Positions 26,457 through 36,070 are shown, counted from the stretch's first letter. The stretch: DNA of 64,000 bases from Jonesiaceae bacterium BS-20 (GCA_039995105.1 CP146203.1:1922001-1986000); one strand, 5' to 3'. Program-made: numbers and translations. The notes: generated by a model not told the origin, from the sequence alone.

Positions 26457-29057
26457 TTACCTCTTTGGGGTGAGTATCAAGGTGTCTTTGGCTGCGCTAC
26501 TCGTGGCACTTGGGGTAAATGCCCACGGATATTGTTCCCCTGCCGCCCATTGTTCAGCCTGGTCAGTGTAGTTCTTATGGAACGCGTGGCCACTTGCGCC
26601 CGTGAGGTTCAACCAGGTCGAGGCGTCCCAATCAGAAACATCCATAACCGTCCTAAACGACGGCACCGAGGTGGTTGCATAGGACCCACTATCAAGGTTC
26701 CATCCGGTTGCGTTGACCACTCCTGAGCCACCTCCGGTCGGGAATGGTCCTCGGTTAAAGAGCCATTCAATAGGGGCAATACCACTGGTGCCAAAGGTGT
26801 CATGAATCATTGGAATGGCGTGTAGTTCACCCCAGTTCCACTTACTCGGGTTCTTGCCTTGGAGTTCCACAATCTCGGTGTAGGCACGGTTTGCTGCCGT
26901 AACTAAGAAGTCATCTTTTCCTTGTGCCCATAACGTGCTCGCTGGGTCGGCCAGATACTGCGCAAACACATAGGCGTACCGGGATTGATCATCACGTGGA
27001 ATTTCAACGTCAAAGCCGTCCGCCATTTGTGTGGTGACCTGATTCCAAAGCACATTGGCGAATGCTGCGGGAGCGGAGTCTGCACTATTTTGGCCATCCC
27101 AGGTGGCTAGGAGATCAAGTGCCTCCTGCACCTTTTGATCCTCAACGTTGATGTTCTTGTACGCAGCCTTCAGGGAACTTGCAGCCGGTGATTGGTTATC
27201 CATTTGCAGGTCTGCCATCTGGGCAGCGGTTACCGGACCCGCAGCTATCTGGGCCTCTAAGAGCTCCACAATCCGTGCGGCCCGGTATCCATAGTCCCAG
27301 TCGCGGGAGAGGAAGTAGGGGTAGTCGTTGCTGACAATCGCGTTGTTTGCCGTGACGATGTAGCCATTATCCGGGTTGTAAAGGTAGGGGTGATCCTCAA
27401 ACGGGATGGAACCTTGCCAGTCATAGGCGCTGTCCCAGCCGGGCTGAGGCAACCACCCATCCCCCGCCCCTCGCACGGGCAGGTTACCCGGTGCTTGGTA
27501 GCCAATATTTCCTGAGACATCGGCATAGATAAGGTTTTGGGCCGGCACATCAAACTGGGATGCGGCTAACCGAAAATCCTCAAAACTCCGTGCTTTGTTA
27601 AGCGTGAAAATGGCTTGCCCCGTGGTTCCCGGTTCGAGTGCTGTCCAACGCAAAGCCACCTCGAATTCGCCCGCTGGTACATCACCTGGCAAGTCCGGAT
27701 CGGTCACCACCTTGGTATCCCACTGACCTAATCCTAGAACCGGGCTGTGGGCAATCTCGGTGAAGTCGTCGGTAAGTCCGGAGATGATTGGACCGTGTTT
27801 AGTGGACCGAACCTCAAGTTCCACATCATCCCCGCCGGCCACCTTAATTGTTTCCGTACGCGTTTCGACGGGGTAAGTCTTTCCGTCTTGCCACACCTGA
27901 TCGCCATCTACCCGTTCGATGTACAGGTCCGCCACATCCGTGGTCAGGTTTGTGAAGCCCCAAGCCACGGTCTCGTTATGTCCAATAACAATGCCCGGCA
28001 GACCTGAAAAACTGTAGCCACTGACGTTGAACGGGCACTCGGCATTGACTGTTTCGCAGCGCAAGCTAATTTGGTTCCACACCGATGGCAACGCAGCGCC
28101 CAGGTGTGGGTCATTTGCCAGCAGTGGCTTGCCACTTTCCGTGTGTGCCCCAGAGACTACCCACGAGTTTGAGCCGATTCCCTCACCCTTATTACCAACC
28201 AGTGCATCAACTTGGTCAAGCAGGGCGGTCAGTTCCTCAAGTTCTGGCATGGCCGCGCTAGTCTGACTTACCTCCTGGTCACTTTGGCTCTCATCAATGG
28301 ATGACCAGTCTTTATCCACAAACACTGGGTGCGCATCGAACGGATATCCTGGATAAAACTCGTTGAGTTGCTCAGCAGAGATGTGCGGCGCAATCAAAGC
28401 ACGGGTGGTTTCGTCCTCAATATTGGTGCGCAGGTCCCACGCCATTGCCTTGAACCACGTAACCGAGTCTGCTGGCACCCAGTCTTCGGGTTCATAGGCA
28501 CTATTCTGGAGCCCCAAAACGGCATATTCAAGTGACAACTTGGCCCCCTGATGCTCTGCCAGGTAGGTGTTTACTCCGTCTGCGTATGCCTGGTAATAGC
28601 CCAGATCCTCGGCAGGCAGTGCAGCAACTTCTTCCTCCGCTACGTTGCGCCAACCGAGGGTGCGCAAGAACTTATCCGTTTCTAGCTGGGATTCGCCAAA
28701 CAGCTCGGAGAGTCGGGCACTGGTCAGGTGGCGCCGGAAGTCCATCTCCCAAAATCGGTCCTGGGCGTGCACATATCCTTGGGCAAAAAACAGGTCATCG
28801 CTGGTTTTTGCGGTGATAGTGGGGATTCCGCGCTCATCGCGCTGGACCGTAACGGCTTGTTCCAGCCCTGCAAGTTCAATGCTTCCCGATGCCTGAGGGA
28901 ACGACCGTTGTACGGTCCAGACCACGGAGCCGGTTGCGGCCAAAGCAAGCACCACAATCGAAGATAGCAAGATTATCAACGTGTGTTTGAGCCGGCGGGG
29001 CTTCTTCTTCGGCGGTGTTTCAGGTACGGGTAAGGCTTTGGTTTTAGGCTGCGTCAT
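26457..29057 (-). CDS. Penicillin acylase family Ntn-hydrolase
   Basis: An 866-residue autoprocessed amidase. A basic N-terminus and one membrane helix (about 25-48) anchor or export it. The alpha chain carries RDERGIPTITAKT and FAQGYVHAQDRFWEMD. A spacer is followed by the N-terminal nucleophile of the beta chain, Ser296, in GIGSNSWVVSG. The oxyanion region has NDPHLGAALPSVWNQ and IGHNETVAWGFTN. Relatives hydrolyse beta-lactams, acyl-homoserine lactones or other amides. The substrate cannot be assigned. It diverges from the Gfo/Idh/MocA gene over a 187-base intergenic region. Confidence 0.93.
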   Translation of the reverse strand: MTQPKTKALPVPETPPKKKPRRLKHTLIILLSSIVVLALAATGSVVWTVQRSFPQASGSIELAGLEQAVTVQRDERGIPTITAKTSDDLFFAQGYVHAQDRFWEMDFRRHLTSARLSELFGESQLETDKFLRTLGWRNVAEEEVAALPAEDLGYYQAYADGVNTYLAEHQGAKLSLEYAVLGLQNSAYEPEDWVPADSVTWFKAMAWDLRTNIEDETTRALIAPHISAEQLNEFYPGYPFDAHPVFVDKDWSSIDESQSDQEVSQTSAAMPELEELTALLDQVDALVGNKGEGIGSNSWVVSGAHTESGKPLLANDPHLGAALPSVWNQISLRCETVNAECPFNVSGYSFSGLPGIVIGHNETVAWGFTNLTTDVADLYIERVDGDQVWQDGKTYPVETRTETIKVAGGDDVELEVRSTKHGPIISGLTDDFTEIAHSPVLGLGQWDTKVVTDPDLPGDVPAGEFEVALRWTALEPGTTGQAIFTLNKARSFEDFRLAASQFDVPAQNLIYADVSGNIGYQAPGNLPVRGAGDGWLPQPGWDSAYDWQGSIPFEDHPYLYNPDNGYIVTANNAIVSNDYPYFLSRDWDYGYRAARIVELLEAQIAAGPVTAAQMADLQMDNQSPAASSLKAAYKNINVEDQKVQEALDLLATWDGQNSADSAPAAFANVLWNQVTTQMADGFDVEIPRDDQSRYAYVFAQYLADPASTLWAQGKDDFLVTAANRAYTEIVELQGKNPSKWNWGELHAIPMIHDTFGTSGIAPIEWLFNRGPFPTGGGSGVVNATGWNLDSGSYATTSVPSFRTVMDVSDWDASTWLNLTGASGHAFHKNYTDQAEQWAAGEQYPWAFTPSATSSAAKDTLILTPKR

Positions 29058-29244
29058 TGCGGGTAGGGCCTTTCGTATGCAGAACTTTGAGTCTCAGTTT
29101 GCCATAGCCAAACCGATTAGCGGCAACTTAATCGCGTTGACAGTGCGGCACCTGACTTGGACTCGGTAAAGCTGCAACAACCTTGACATGCGACTCAACG
29201 CCAACCTGCCACCTTTGGTAAAGCATCATCAGTAGGCTGTGCGC

Positions 29245-30294
29245 ATGACAAAAATACGTGTAGCTGTAATTGGCTATGGTTTAGCGGGCCGTGTTTTTCA
29301 CGCCCCATTCATCGCCGTTGATGAAGCTTATGAGTTGGCCATGATCGTAACCTCGAACCCTGAGCGGGCTCAAGCAGCCGCCAGTCTGTATCCCAACACT
29401 GCAATCGTTCCAAGTGTGGATCAGGTCTTTGCCGACGGCGCCAATATCGATTTGGTGGTTGTTGCCTCCCCCAATGACACGCACGTGCCCTTGGCCACCC
29501 GCGCACTCGAGGCTGGCAAGGACGTAGTCATTGATAAACCAATCGCGCCTCTGGCCAGCCAGGCCCAAGAGTTGGTTGACCGCGCCAAGGAGCTGGGCCG
29601 TACCGTCACCGTCTTCCAAAACCGTCGCTGGGATGGTGACTTTCTGACGGTCAAGCAAATATTGGAGTCGGGTGAACTCGGCCAAGTATTGCAATTTGAA
29701 TCGACCTTTACCAAACAGGGTCGCCGCCCCGGCAAACACTGGAAGAACGAACTTCCCACCGGTGAGGGTGGCGGCATTGCGTATGATCTGGCACCGCACC
29801 TCATTGATCAGGCGGTTCAGCTCTTTGGACCGGTCGTTCACTCCTACGCTGAGCTTGACGCAGACAAGGAAAATCTAGCCAACGACAATGACGCATTCTT
29901 TGCGCTTACCCACAAGAGTGGGGTGCGGTCACGGCTGTGGATGAGTAACCGCATTGACCTGACCGGGCCACGTCTCAAGGTCATTGGCACCGAGGGTACC
30001 TTTGAAACGTTTGGTTTGGACATTCAAGAATCGCAGCTCATTGCCGGCTTGATTCCTGGCGCACCCGGCTACGGGGTAGACACGGAGTTCCCCACCGGGT
30101 TGTTGACCCAGGATGGAGACGTTCAAGAGGTTGCTAAGCTAACCGGTCAATACCCTGACTTCTACGCGGGGCTTGCAATCGCATTGAAAGACCGCACCGA
30201 TCCACCGGTAGATCCGGCGGACGCTATTGCCACCCTTGAGATCATTGAGCTCGGGATTACCAATTTTGTGGGCACCCGCGCGACCACAGTTTAG
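29245..30294 (+). CDS. Gfo/Idh/MocA-family NAD(P)-dependent oxidoreductase
   Basis: A 349-residue sugar or inositol dehydrogenase-like enzyme. The Rossmann fold starts with RVAVIGYGLAGRVFHAPF. The EKP-like motif appears as VVIDKPIA, and the C-terminal alpha/beta substrate domain has GGGIAYDLAPHLIDQAVQLFGP, with the Asp and His of the active site. The GYGLAGRVFHAPF form belongs to the YdgJ/YhhX-like oxidoreductases. ATG 29245 follows GTAGGC at seven bases; GTG 29239 is an alternative. It stands alone, and the substrate is unknown. Confidence 0.92.
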   Translation: MTKIRVAVIGYGLAGRVFHAPFIAVDEAYELAMIVTSNPERAQAAASLYPNTAIVPSVDQVFADGANIDLVVVASPNDTHVPLATRALEAGKDVVIDKPIAPLASQAQELVDRAKELGRTVTVFQNRRWDGDFLTVKQILESGELGQVLQFESTFTKQGRRPGKHWKNELPTGEGGGIAYDLAPHLIDQAVQLFGPVVHSYAELDADKENLANDNDAFFALTHKSGVRSRLWMSNRIDLTGPRLKVIGTEGTFETFGLDIQESQLIAGLIPGAPGYGVDTEFPTGLLTQDGDVQEVAKLTGQYPDFYAGLAIALKDRTDPPVDPADAIATLEIIELGITNFVGTRATTV

Positions 30295-30399
30295 GTAACG
30301 GTCAGCGTCGTTCGAATTTCGGAACCAGTATTGGGCGTTGGCAACTCAACGTGAGGAGCCAATGCTCAACGGTCCAATCAAGAACCAACCGGTATAGCT

Positions 30400-30819
30400 T
30401 TATGACAGGACAGCAATAATCTGGTCAACCTTGTACTTCCGGGCATCAATATTGATGACTTCATGGTTTGGTCCGACCAGTCGAAGCACCGGGACCCTAC
30501 CCAACTGAACCTGCTCAAACTGAGTCACATCCGCATATGAGATTCGCGTTATCTTGCGCGAAATACTACGCATTTCAGCAAACTCGGGTTCAATCCGCAC
30601 CTGGAAATTCGTATAAAGGGCAAGGAAGAACACCGCACAAACGAGCAGTACTACTAGGCAGGAGCCCAGAAGTAGCACGGTTGCGCTGGTAAAGTCTTGC
30701 GTTGCAATGGCATAGCCAATACCTGCTGCAAACACGACAGCAAGGCCCCCTAGAAGTACTAGCGCCTTGGATTCCCGGATCACCTGTGGTTTAGGCTGAC
30801 CTTGACTGTTATTTTCCAC
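30400..30819 (-). CDS. Two-helix membrane protein with PH-like domain (paralog D)
   Basis: A 139-residue protein. Two membrane helices (about 18-40 and 47-70) are followed by a short beta-rich cytoplasmic domain resembling bacterial PH (bPH2/YdbS-like) domains: RKITRISYADVTQFEQVQL then LVGPNHEVINIDA. The same layout and the motif R-I-x-R-I-x-Y-x-x-V recur in the proteins at 52068-52529 and 52551-53093. The function is unknown. It is a single gene between two unrelated neighbours. Confidence 0.65.
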   Translation of the reverse strand: MENNSQGQPKPQVIRESKALVLLGGLAVVFAAGIGYAIATQDFTSATVLLLGSCLVVLLVCAVFFLALYTNFQVRIEPEFAEMRSISRKITRISYADVTQFEQVQLGRVPVLRLVGPNHEVINIDARKYKVDQIIAVLS

Positions 30820-30941
30820 TACTCCCCCAAAAACTCATCGACCTGACACGTGCTCTGTGACTTTCCTAGCTACCTTACCGGGAAGTTTGGCAGCCCCAGG
30901 ATTGACGTTTACTTTGACCAATCCGAGGAGCTCATTTGGGG

Positions 30942-31631
30942 TCAGCTAGGACCATAGTTGAACCGTTCAATGGTCCAGGCACCTGTTCTAAACCGCAGCT
31001 CAACCCAGTTAGCGTGGGCCAGGTGCCCGAGGAGCTGCTCGTGTTCAGGTACCCCCAACAGATTGCGCACCCCGGTACCAATTGCTGAACCATGACTGGT
31101 AAAGACAAGCACGGGTGGGATTACGGATTCTTGTGATTCCTTAATGGTTTGCATGCATCGCATGGTAATTGCTTCAGCAACCCGCTTGCCAACGGCATGC
31201 CCCGCTTCCCAACCGGGGATATCCGGGTCTCCACCTGCATTACGTATCGCTAGTTCTTCTGGATGGTGACGGTGCACTTCAGCAAGGGTCATTCCCTCCC
31301 AAACGCCGTAACTTCGCTGGTTGATACCATCTTCAATTTCAACTTCCACGGTCGTCGGGCCAAACTCACCCACCTGTAAGTTCGATTCAGGCTGGTACGC
31401 GAGTGCGGCATCGGCAAGCAGTTGCGCGGTCGCTGACGCGCGCTGCAACGGCGACGAAAATATTCTTGTGGGTACTCCGTACTTTTTCAAGATGAGACCG
31501 GCCGCCGCACTGCCTAACAATAGTCCGGACTCACCCGCTGGGGTATCCGACCGCCCCTGGAGCCTACCGGCCGCGTTGTCCGGAGTTGGCGCATGCCGCC
31601 ACAAAATAACCGTCACTTCGTTCACAGACAA
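30942..31631 (-). CDS. Histidine phosphatase (phosphoglycerate mutase-like)
   Basis: A 229-residue enzyme of the branch-1 histidine phosphatase superfamily. The catalytic motif is WRHAPTPDN, with Ala where most members have Gly (RHG). Further motifs are GRSDTPAGESG, FSSPLQRASATAQL, the acidic proton-donor region YGVWEGMTLAEV and the second His in VFTSHGSAIG. Related proteins include cobalamin/nucleotide phosphatases and acid phosphatases. The substrate is unknown. It is divergent from the DUF805 gene. The start (TTG 31631 or GTG 31625) is not certain. Confidence 0.88.
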   Translation of the reverse strand: MSVNEVTVILWRHAPTPDNAAGRLQGRSDTPAGESGLLLGSAAAGLILKKYGVPTRIFSSPLQRASATAQLLADAALAYQPESNLQVGEFGPTTVEVEIEDGINQRSYGVWEGMTLAEVHRHHPEELAIRNAGGDPDIPGWEAGHAVGKRVAEAITMRCMQTIKESQESVIPPVLVFTSHGSAIGTGVRNLLGVPEHEQLLGHLAHANWVELRFRTGAWTIERFNYGPS

Positions 31632-31718
31632 ATCTTACGTTGCCGTATGCCACGGACCACAATCGGGGTATGCTCACCTACTATTAAGTATCCGCCACCT
31701 CGATTATTGGAGACCGCA

Positions 31719-32471
31719 ATGTCTTACCCACAACCACCCGAATTCCCCAATAACGGGCAACAACCTCAGCAGCCAATGGGTAACCAACCACCACCCAACT
31801 TTGGCCAACCACCCGCGTACGGACAGCCGGGCGGCGCTCCCGCCTACCCCCAAGGGCCACCCCAGTACCAGCAGCCGGCATACGGTCAACCGCCAGCTTA
31901 CGGTCAACAGGCACCGTACGGCCAGCAAGGTTTTGGGCAGCAGAGCTTTAACCAGATGCCAACGGACCCATCACAGGCACCTCTGCCAGGGGCGAGCATG
32001 GGTCAGGCAATGTCCAGGTTCTTCAAGAAGTACGCCACCTTCTCAGGCCGCGCGTCCCGCAGCGAGTTCTGGTGGGTTGCCTTGGCGTTCATGCTGATCT
32101 CGATCATTCCGCAGATCATGCTGTACATGGGGATGTCCCAAGCCGTCAAAGAAATTTCCGGGCAGTACGGAGCTTATTCCTTCCCAGAGATCTTGGAGCT
32201 CGTAGCCCAAGGAGGAAGTGCCTTCCAAACAATTGAAGCTGCTATTTCTTCCTCCGGGCTCTACATCGCCGGCTCACTCATTTTGGGACTCATCGGTTTG
32301 GTAACCTTTATTCCGAGTCTCGCGCTGAGCTGGCGCCGCCTGCATGACTCCAACAAGTCCGGAGCCATGATCTTCTTGTCGTTGATTCCTTTTGTTGGTT
32401 CCATCATCGTCTTGGTGTTCTACCTGCTGCCATCTGACCCAGCAGGCCAGCGCTTTGACGCCGTGCGATAG
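31719..32471 (+). CDS. DUF805 membrane protein with Pro/Gln/Tyr-rich N-terminus
   Basis: A 250-residue protein. The first 85 residues are a low-complexity cytoplasmic segment with repeats of the type YGQPPAYGQQ. A DUF805 domain follows: FSGRASRSEFWWVALAFML, several helices, LALSWRRLHDSNKSG and FYLLPSDPAGQRFD, all classic DUF805 marks. This family (YhaH/YhaI-like) is widespread with no proven role. ATG 31719 follows TTGGAGACCGCA. A strong terminator lies directly after it. Confidence 0.9.
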   Translation: MSYPQPPEFPNNGQQPQQPMGNQPPPNFGQPPAYGQPGGAPAYPQGPPQYQQPAYGQPPAYGQQAPYGQQGFGQQSFNQMPTDPSQAPLPGASMGQAMSRFFKKYATFSGRASRSEFWWVALAFMLISIIPQIMLYMGMSQAVKEISGQYGAYSFPEILELVAQGGSAFQTIEAAISSSGLYIAGSLILGLIGLVTFIPSLALSWRRLHDSNKSGAMIFLSLIPFVGSIIVLVFYLLPSDPAGQRFDAVR

Positions 32472-32507
32472 TCCCTCAACCAAAACTAGTTCACTGCCTT
32501 GAACTTC

Positions 32508-32549
32508 AAAGACCCCATGGCTAGCATGAACGGCAGCCATGGGGTCTTT
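32508..32549. terminator. Perfect 15-bp bidirectional terminator
   Basis: AAAGACCCCATGGCT (32508-32522) and its exact complement (32535-32549) flank a 12-nt loop. Flanking A and T residues make it fit both the DUF805 gene and the convergent gene at 32580. Confidence 0.85.
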
Positions 32550-32579
32550 GTTGCAGCCCTTTGTACGGAACCGGCTTAT

Positions 32580-33128
32580 CTACCGCCCAACAAGCGTCAG
32601 AACAAGGGCACCGACTCCTGCGATCACCGCAACAATTCCACCAAAAATTGCGGCGATCATCCCAACTTTTCCGGCCATGCCTTCATCGACTTGCCAGCCA
32701 CATTCGATCAGGGTTTTGGTCACGAAGTCTTGGAGTTCTTGACCATCAAAGTTCCATGACGCCTGCGACCTAACAACGTTGTTTGGGACGCCATTTTTAG
32801 ATGTCGAGATGCTGGATTTCGAATGGATGATCCTGCCTCGAAAGACTTCTCCTCCAACCGAAGCGCCGATTACTGCGCCGTTTGCACCGAGCTGATACTT
32901 CAGTTCCCGTTGCTGAGGAGTAATCTTGGCAAACCCCGACTCCACATCAAACTTCACCAACACCTCATAAAACTCCCGCACCTGGTGAGCCGCTAACGTT
33001 GAAGCCCAGTCGTGGTCAACGACGTTGAGAGATACCTTCAGGCCATTCTTGGTTTGCTCAAGCACATACGGTGTGCCCCGAGTTCGGGCCGTAAAAGTCT
33101 CAAGGGTGTACTCCGTATTCTGGTGCAA
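32580..33128 (-). CDS. Unknown protein with C-terminal membrane helix
   Basis: A 182-residue protein of no recognised family. The first 150 residues look like a soluble mixed alpha/beta domain (VREFYEVLVKFDVESGFAKI; SQASWNFDGQELQDFVTKTL), and the C-terminus is one glycine- and alanine-rich helix (IAAIFGGIVAVIAGVGALVL). The TTG start at 33128 lies one base beyond the stop of the upstream membrane protein gene, behind GAGAAG, so translation is likely coupled. It is the third gene of an operon with the two paralogous six-helix proteins, suggesting a joint role in the membrane. The function is not known. Confidence 0.6.
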   Translation of the reverse strand: MHQNTEYTLETFTARTRGTPYVLEQTKNGLKVSLNVVDHDWASTLAAHQVREFYEVLVKFDVESGFAKITPQQRELKYQLGANGAVIGASVGGEVFRGRIIHSKSSISTSKNGVPNNVVRSQASWNFDGQELQDFVTKTLIECGWQVDEGMAGKVGMIAAIFGGIVAVIAGVGALVLTLVGR

Positions 33129-33129
33129 T

Positions 33130-34080
33130 TCACTTCTCGTTTCGAGTGCGATTGGCAGGAGATTCGTTCAAGGACTCTGCCTGAATGTCACCTTCCAGTG
33201 TTGGAAAGGCCGGGCGGTGGGCCTTGGGCTTTTGGAAGAACTTGGCCACCACAACCGCAACAACCCCAATGGGGATCAGGACAGCCCCCGTGGTCCATGC
33301 GATGTCACCTACGAGCTCGCTTGGATACGGGTAGCTAAACACTGAAAACGTGTATTTGATTGCTTCACCGAGGGTGTACCCCCGGGCATGTTCCTTACCA
33401 AAAACGATAAGTGTCGGAATCAGGAACGTCAGCATGAGGAACACGGACAGTGCCTTCGAAGCCACGGCGTTGCTCTTTGCGTGCTCCTCCCCGGGTTCAA
33501 GTTGGTTAACCTGAGCAAACTTCTTGGGGTTCCCAAACGCCATAGTCGGCAGCAATACAAATACGATAATCAGCAGGCCTGCGAGCACACCGGCTGCGTA
33601 ACCAAGCACCCCCGTTCCTGCGATCACAACCTGCAACGGGGAACCATCGCGCACCGAAAAGTAATAGTGAGTTCCATACTCACCGTACCTAGTTTCTTCA
33701 ATGGTCCGGTTAACTACCGGCAACAGGACCGTTACTACGGCAAAAAATAACGTCGGCACCACGGAAAAGAAGGGTACCGCCACGCTGCGCAAGAATGCAC
33801 TACCGATGAACAACTCTGGTTTTGTGTCATTCCAAAGCAACTGAACGATCGACCAGGCCACGGGCAGTGCGGGGGCAAGAATTGCGGCAGGCATGGACCA
33901 TCCCTGCTTACCGTGGGGATCTCCTGCGGCAACCCATATACCCAAACCGGTGATGATACAAGAAAGCACAACCAGGAGAATAAATACGTTGTCCCGAACT
34001 GCCAATTTGATCAGGCTACCGGCAGTTGGAACGTCTTTTTCGGCAGACTCCGGGTCTGGGAAAGACTCTTGTTGGTTCAT
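33130..34080 (-). CDS. Six-helix membrane protein of an unnamed family, paralog A
   Basis: A 316-residue integral membrane protein. A cytoplasmic N-terminus of about 35 residues precedes paired helices (about 35-55, 67-85, 100-125), an extracytoplasmic segment with THYYFSVRDGSPLQ, and further helices at about 155-180, 215-235 and 260-285. Shared family marks with the proteins at 34157 and 55561 are LPVAWS, VVTVLLPVV, VFGKEHARGYTLGEAI and WTTGAVLIPIGVVAVV. No transporter or enzyme signature is recognised. ATG 34080 is preferred over TTG 34089. Confidence 0.65.
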   Translation of the reverse strand: MNQQESFPDPESAEKDVPTAGSLIKLAVRDNVFILLVVLSCIITGLGIWVAAGDPHGKQGWSMPAAILAPALPVAWSIVQLLWNDTKPELFIGSAFLRSVAVPFFSVVPTLFFAVVTVLLPVVNRTIEETRYGEYGTHYYFSVRDGSPLQVVIAGTGVLGYAAGVLAGLLIIVFVLLPTMAFGNPKKFAQVNQLEPGEEHAKSNAVASKALSVFLMLTFLIPTLIVFGKEHARGYTLGEAIKYTFSVFSYPYPSELVGDIAWTTGAVLIPIGVVAVVVAKFFQKPKAHRPAFPTLEGDIQAESLNESPANRTRNEK

Positions 34081-34156
34081 AGCATCCAACAGTATCTAAG
34101 CCTCGGTGACCAAACAATTCAAACTCTAATGTCAGCTAAACAGGTGTTGGAAAAGG

Positions 34157-35146
34157 CTACTTTGGTGCATGCTCGTTCCGGGATACTTTTGGGTTTACTG
34201 TCTGCGTCTTTAGCCTGTCTCCTATGGCGTTGACACCCAAGGCCTCCCGCGCTGCATAATCCGGACGCTGTTTAGTTCGAATTACAATCAGTAGAACAAT
34301 GACCACGGGAACAAGGAGTGCGCCAAGGGTCCAAACTGCTTCACCCCAAAAGGTTCCTGGGCTCATGAACACCCGCCAACTTTGCGTCATCGCCATTAGA
34401 AATGGCTGGGTCTGGGAAAATTCCTTGCCAACCACAATGGCCGTCACCATCACAAAGATCAGGGCAAGCAGCAGGGCTGTTAACCTAACGGAAAAGACGT
34501 TGGCTTTCCGATGCTGCGGTGCGGTATCAAGGAGATTTTGGGCTACCAGCCGGTCGGCATTTGTAAGCGCCATGATCGGTAGCACAACGAAAACCACGAG
34601 TAGTAAGCCTGTCAGGAGCGCTGCTATGAACCCCATGAGCCCTACTGAAAGCAAAACATTTGTGGCCGGGTTCCCAAGATCAGGTGTGAAATAGTAATGC
34701 CAATCATTGGCTGGCCCGCGAGCATCAGCAATCTTCTGCGCTGTCGGTGGCAACAGAACCATGACTACTCCAACGATCATGTTGGCGCACGCACTCATGA
34801 GGGATGCAAGAGTCACGGATTGGAGCACTAATCGAGAGTCGGGTTTGCCGCTCCACAACGTTCGCAACACCATCCAGGCCACTGGAAGTACCCCAGCGCC
34901 TACCGCTAGACCAAAGAAGAGGGGCTGGTCACCGTTGGTATCTCCCGCAGCCACATTGACGCCAACAACTACAAGAACACATGCCACAACAGTAAGTACA
35001 TAAAAACCAGGATCTAAAATGTACCGGACAATATTGGCCGGTGTGTACGCATCCTCATTGTTTCCCACTGCCGGAACAGTTGGCCGTACGGGTTTAGTGC
35101 GCGGCAGACTCTTGCCTGTCCTTCGGTTCTTCTTGCGTTGTTGCAC
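34157..35146 (-). CDS. Six-helix membrane protein of an unnamed family, paralog B
   Basis: A 329-residue homolog of the neighbour at 33130. A basic N-terminus (RKKNRRTGKSLPRTKPVRP) is followed by helices in the same order and spacing, with LPVAWMVLRTLW, VVMVLLPPTAQKIADA, an extracytoplasmic WHYYFTPDLGNP corresponding to HYYFSVRDG in paralog A, VVGKEFSQTQPF, and WTLGALLVPVVIVLL. The GTG start at 35146 is favoured by AGGGGACACC just upstream. It precedes paralog A by 76 bases on the same strand, and the pair arose by tandem duplication. Confidence 0.65.
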   Translation of the reverse strand: MQQRKKNRRTGKSLPRTKPVRPTVPAVGNNEDAYTPANIVRYILDPGFYVLTVVACVLVVVGVNVAAGDTNGDQPLFFGLAVGAGVLPVAWMVLRTLWSGKPDSRLVLQSVTLASLMSACANMIVGVVMVLLPPTAQKIADARGPANDWHYYFTPDLGNPATNVLLSVGLMGFIAALLTGLLLVVFVVLPIMALTNADRLVAQNLLDTAPQHRKANVFSVRLTALLLALIFVMVTAIVVGKEFSQTQPFLMAMTQSWRVFMSPGTFWGEAVWTLGALLVPVVIVLLIVIRTKQRPDYAAREALGVNAIGDRLKTQTVNPKVSRNEHAPK

Positions 35147-35279
35147 GGTGTCCCCTGAACCCCTGACGTTTTGCTTCTGGGTACACAATAATCGAATCAC
35201 CGAAGGCGCCATACCCAGCATCTAGATGGCCACCGAACCGTATAGCTCGGTGGCCAACTTGGGTATTTGCCGCAGCCGA

Positions 35280-36029
35280 TTAGCGCGCGGAGTAGCCGCC
35301 ATCTACTAGGTGGTAACTACCGGTAACAAATGATGCTTCATCCGAAAGCAGGAACACGATAATTGCTGCCACTTCCTCGGCATTGCCAAGTCTGCCTGCG
35401 GGGTGCAGACCGACCAAGCCATCGAGCATTTCTTGGGGAGCATTCTCCAGCAGCGGGGTGTTGATGTATCCGGGGCCCACAGCGTTGACGCGGATGCCAT
35501 GCGGTGACACTTCAAGTGCGGCTGTCTTGGTCAACCCGACCACGGCGTGCTTTGCTGAAACATATGCGGCCGAGTTCGCTTGGCCGTTGGTACCAAGGAT
35601 CGAAGATACGTTCACCACGGATCCACTGCCCCGGGTCATCATGTGTTCCAGCTGATACCGCAATCCGTAGAAGACTCCATTGAGGTTAATGTCGATCGTG
35701 CGGCGCCAGTCATCGGTTGAGGCCTGCGCAATGGGGGCAATGCCGCCGCCAATTCCAGCGTTGTTCACGGCAAGGTCAAGTTGACCATAGGTCGCAACCG
35801 CAAATTCAACCGCAGCCTTGGAGTCTGCTTCCACTGCTATGTCCTGACGTAAAGCGGCCGCAGTTCCGCCCGCAGCGATGATCTCGTCAACGACACCTTG
35901 GGCACCGTCCAAGTTGATATCGGTGACAACAACGCAGGCCCCCTTAGCTCCTAACTCCCTTGAAACGGCAGCCCCAATACCAGAAGCTCCACCGGTAACA
36001 AGCGCCACTTTTCCTGCAAATGATGACAT
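35280..36029 (-). CDS. SDR-family oxidoreductase
   Basis: A classical short-chain dehydrogenase of 249 residues: cofactor motif TGGASGIG (12-19), VTDINLDGA for NAD preference, NNAGIGGG, catalytic Ser in VVNVSSILG and YVSAKHA. The tail with PGYINTPLLENAP and FVTGSYHLVDGGYS is typical for full-length members. ATG 36029 follows GAGGAGATTACGAC. The gene is divergent from a TetR regulator, and a 14-bp palindrome lies between them, so it is the likely target of that repressor. The substrate is unknown. Confidence 0.93.
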   Translation of the reverse strand: MSSFAGKVALVTGGASGIGAAVSRELGAKGACVVVTDINLDGAQGVVDEIIAAGGTAAALRQDIAVEADSKAAVEFAVATYGQLDLAVNNAGIGGGIAPIAQASTDDWRRTIDINLNGVFYGLRYQLEHMMTRGSGSVVNVSSILGTNGQANSAAYVSAKHAVVGLTKTAALEVSPHGIRVNAVGPGYINTPLLENAPQEMLDGLVGLHPAGRLGNAEEVAAIIVFLLSDEASFVTGSYHLVDGGYSAR

Positions 36030-36056
36030 GTCGTAATCTCCTCGTTGAGAATTTAA

Positions 36057-36070
36057 ACTACACTTGTAGT
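36057..36070. promoter_or_regulatory. TetR-type operator palindrome
   Basis: ACTACA-CT-TGTAGT is an inverted repeat located 28 bases upstream of the SDR start and 60 bases before the tetR start. Its place and form fit the operator of the adjacent TetR-family regulator, controlling both divergent genes. Confidence 0.65.
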
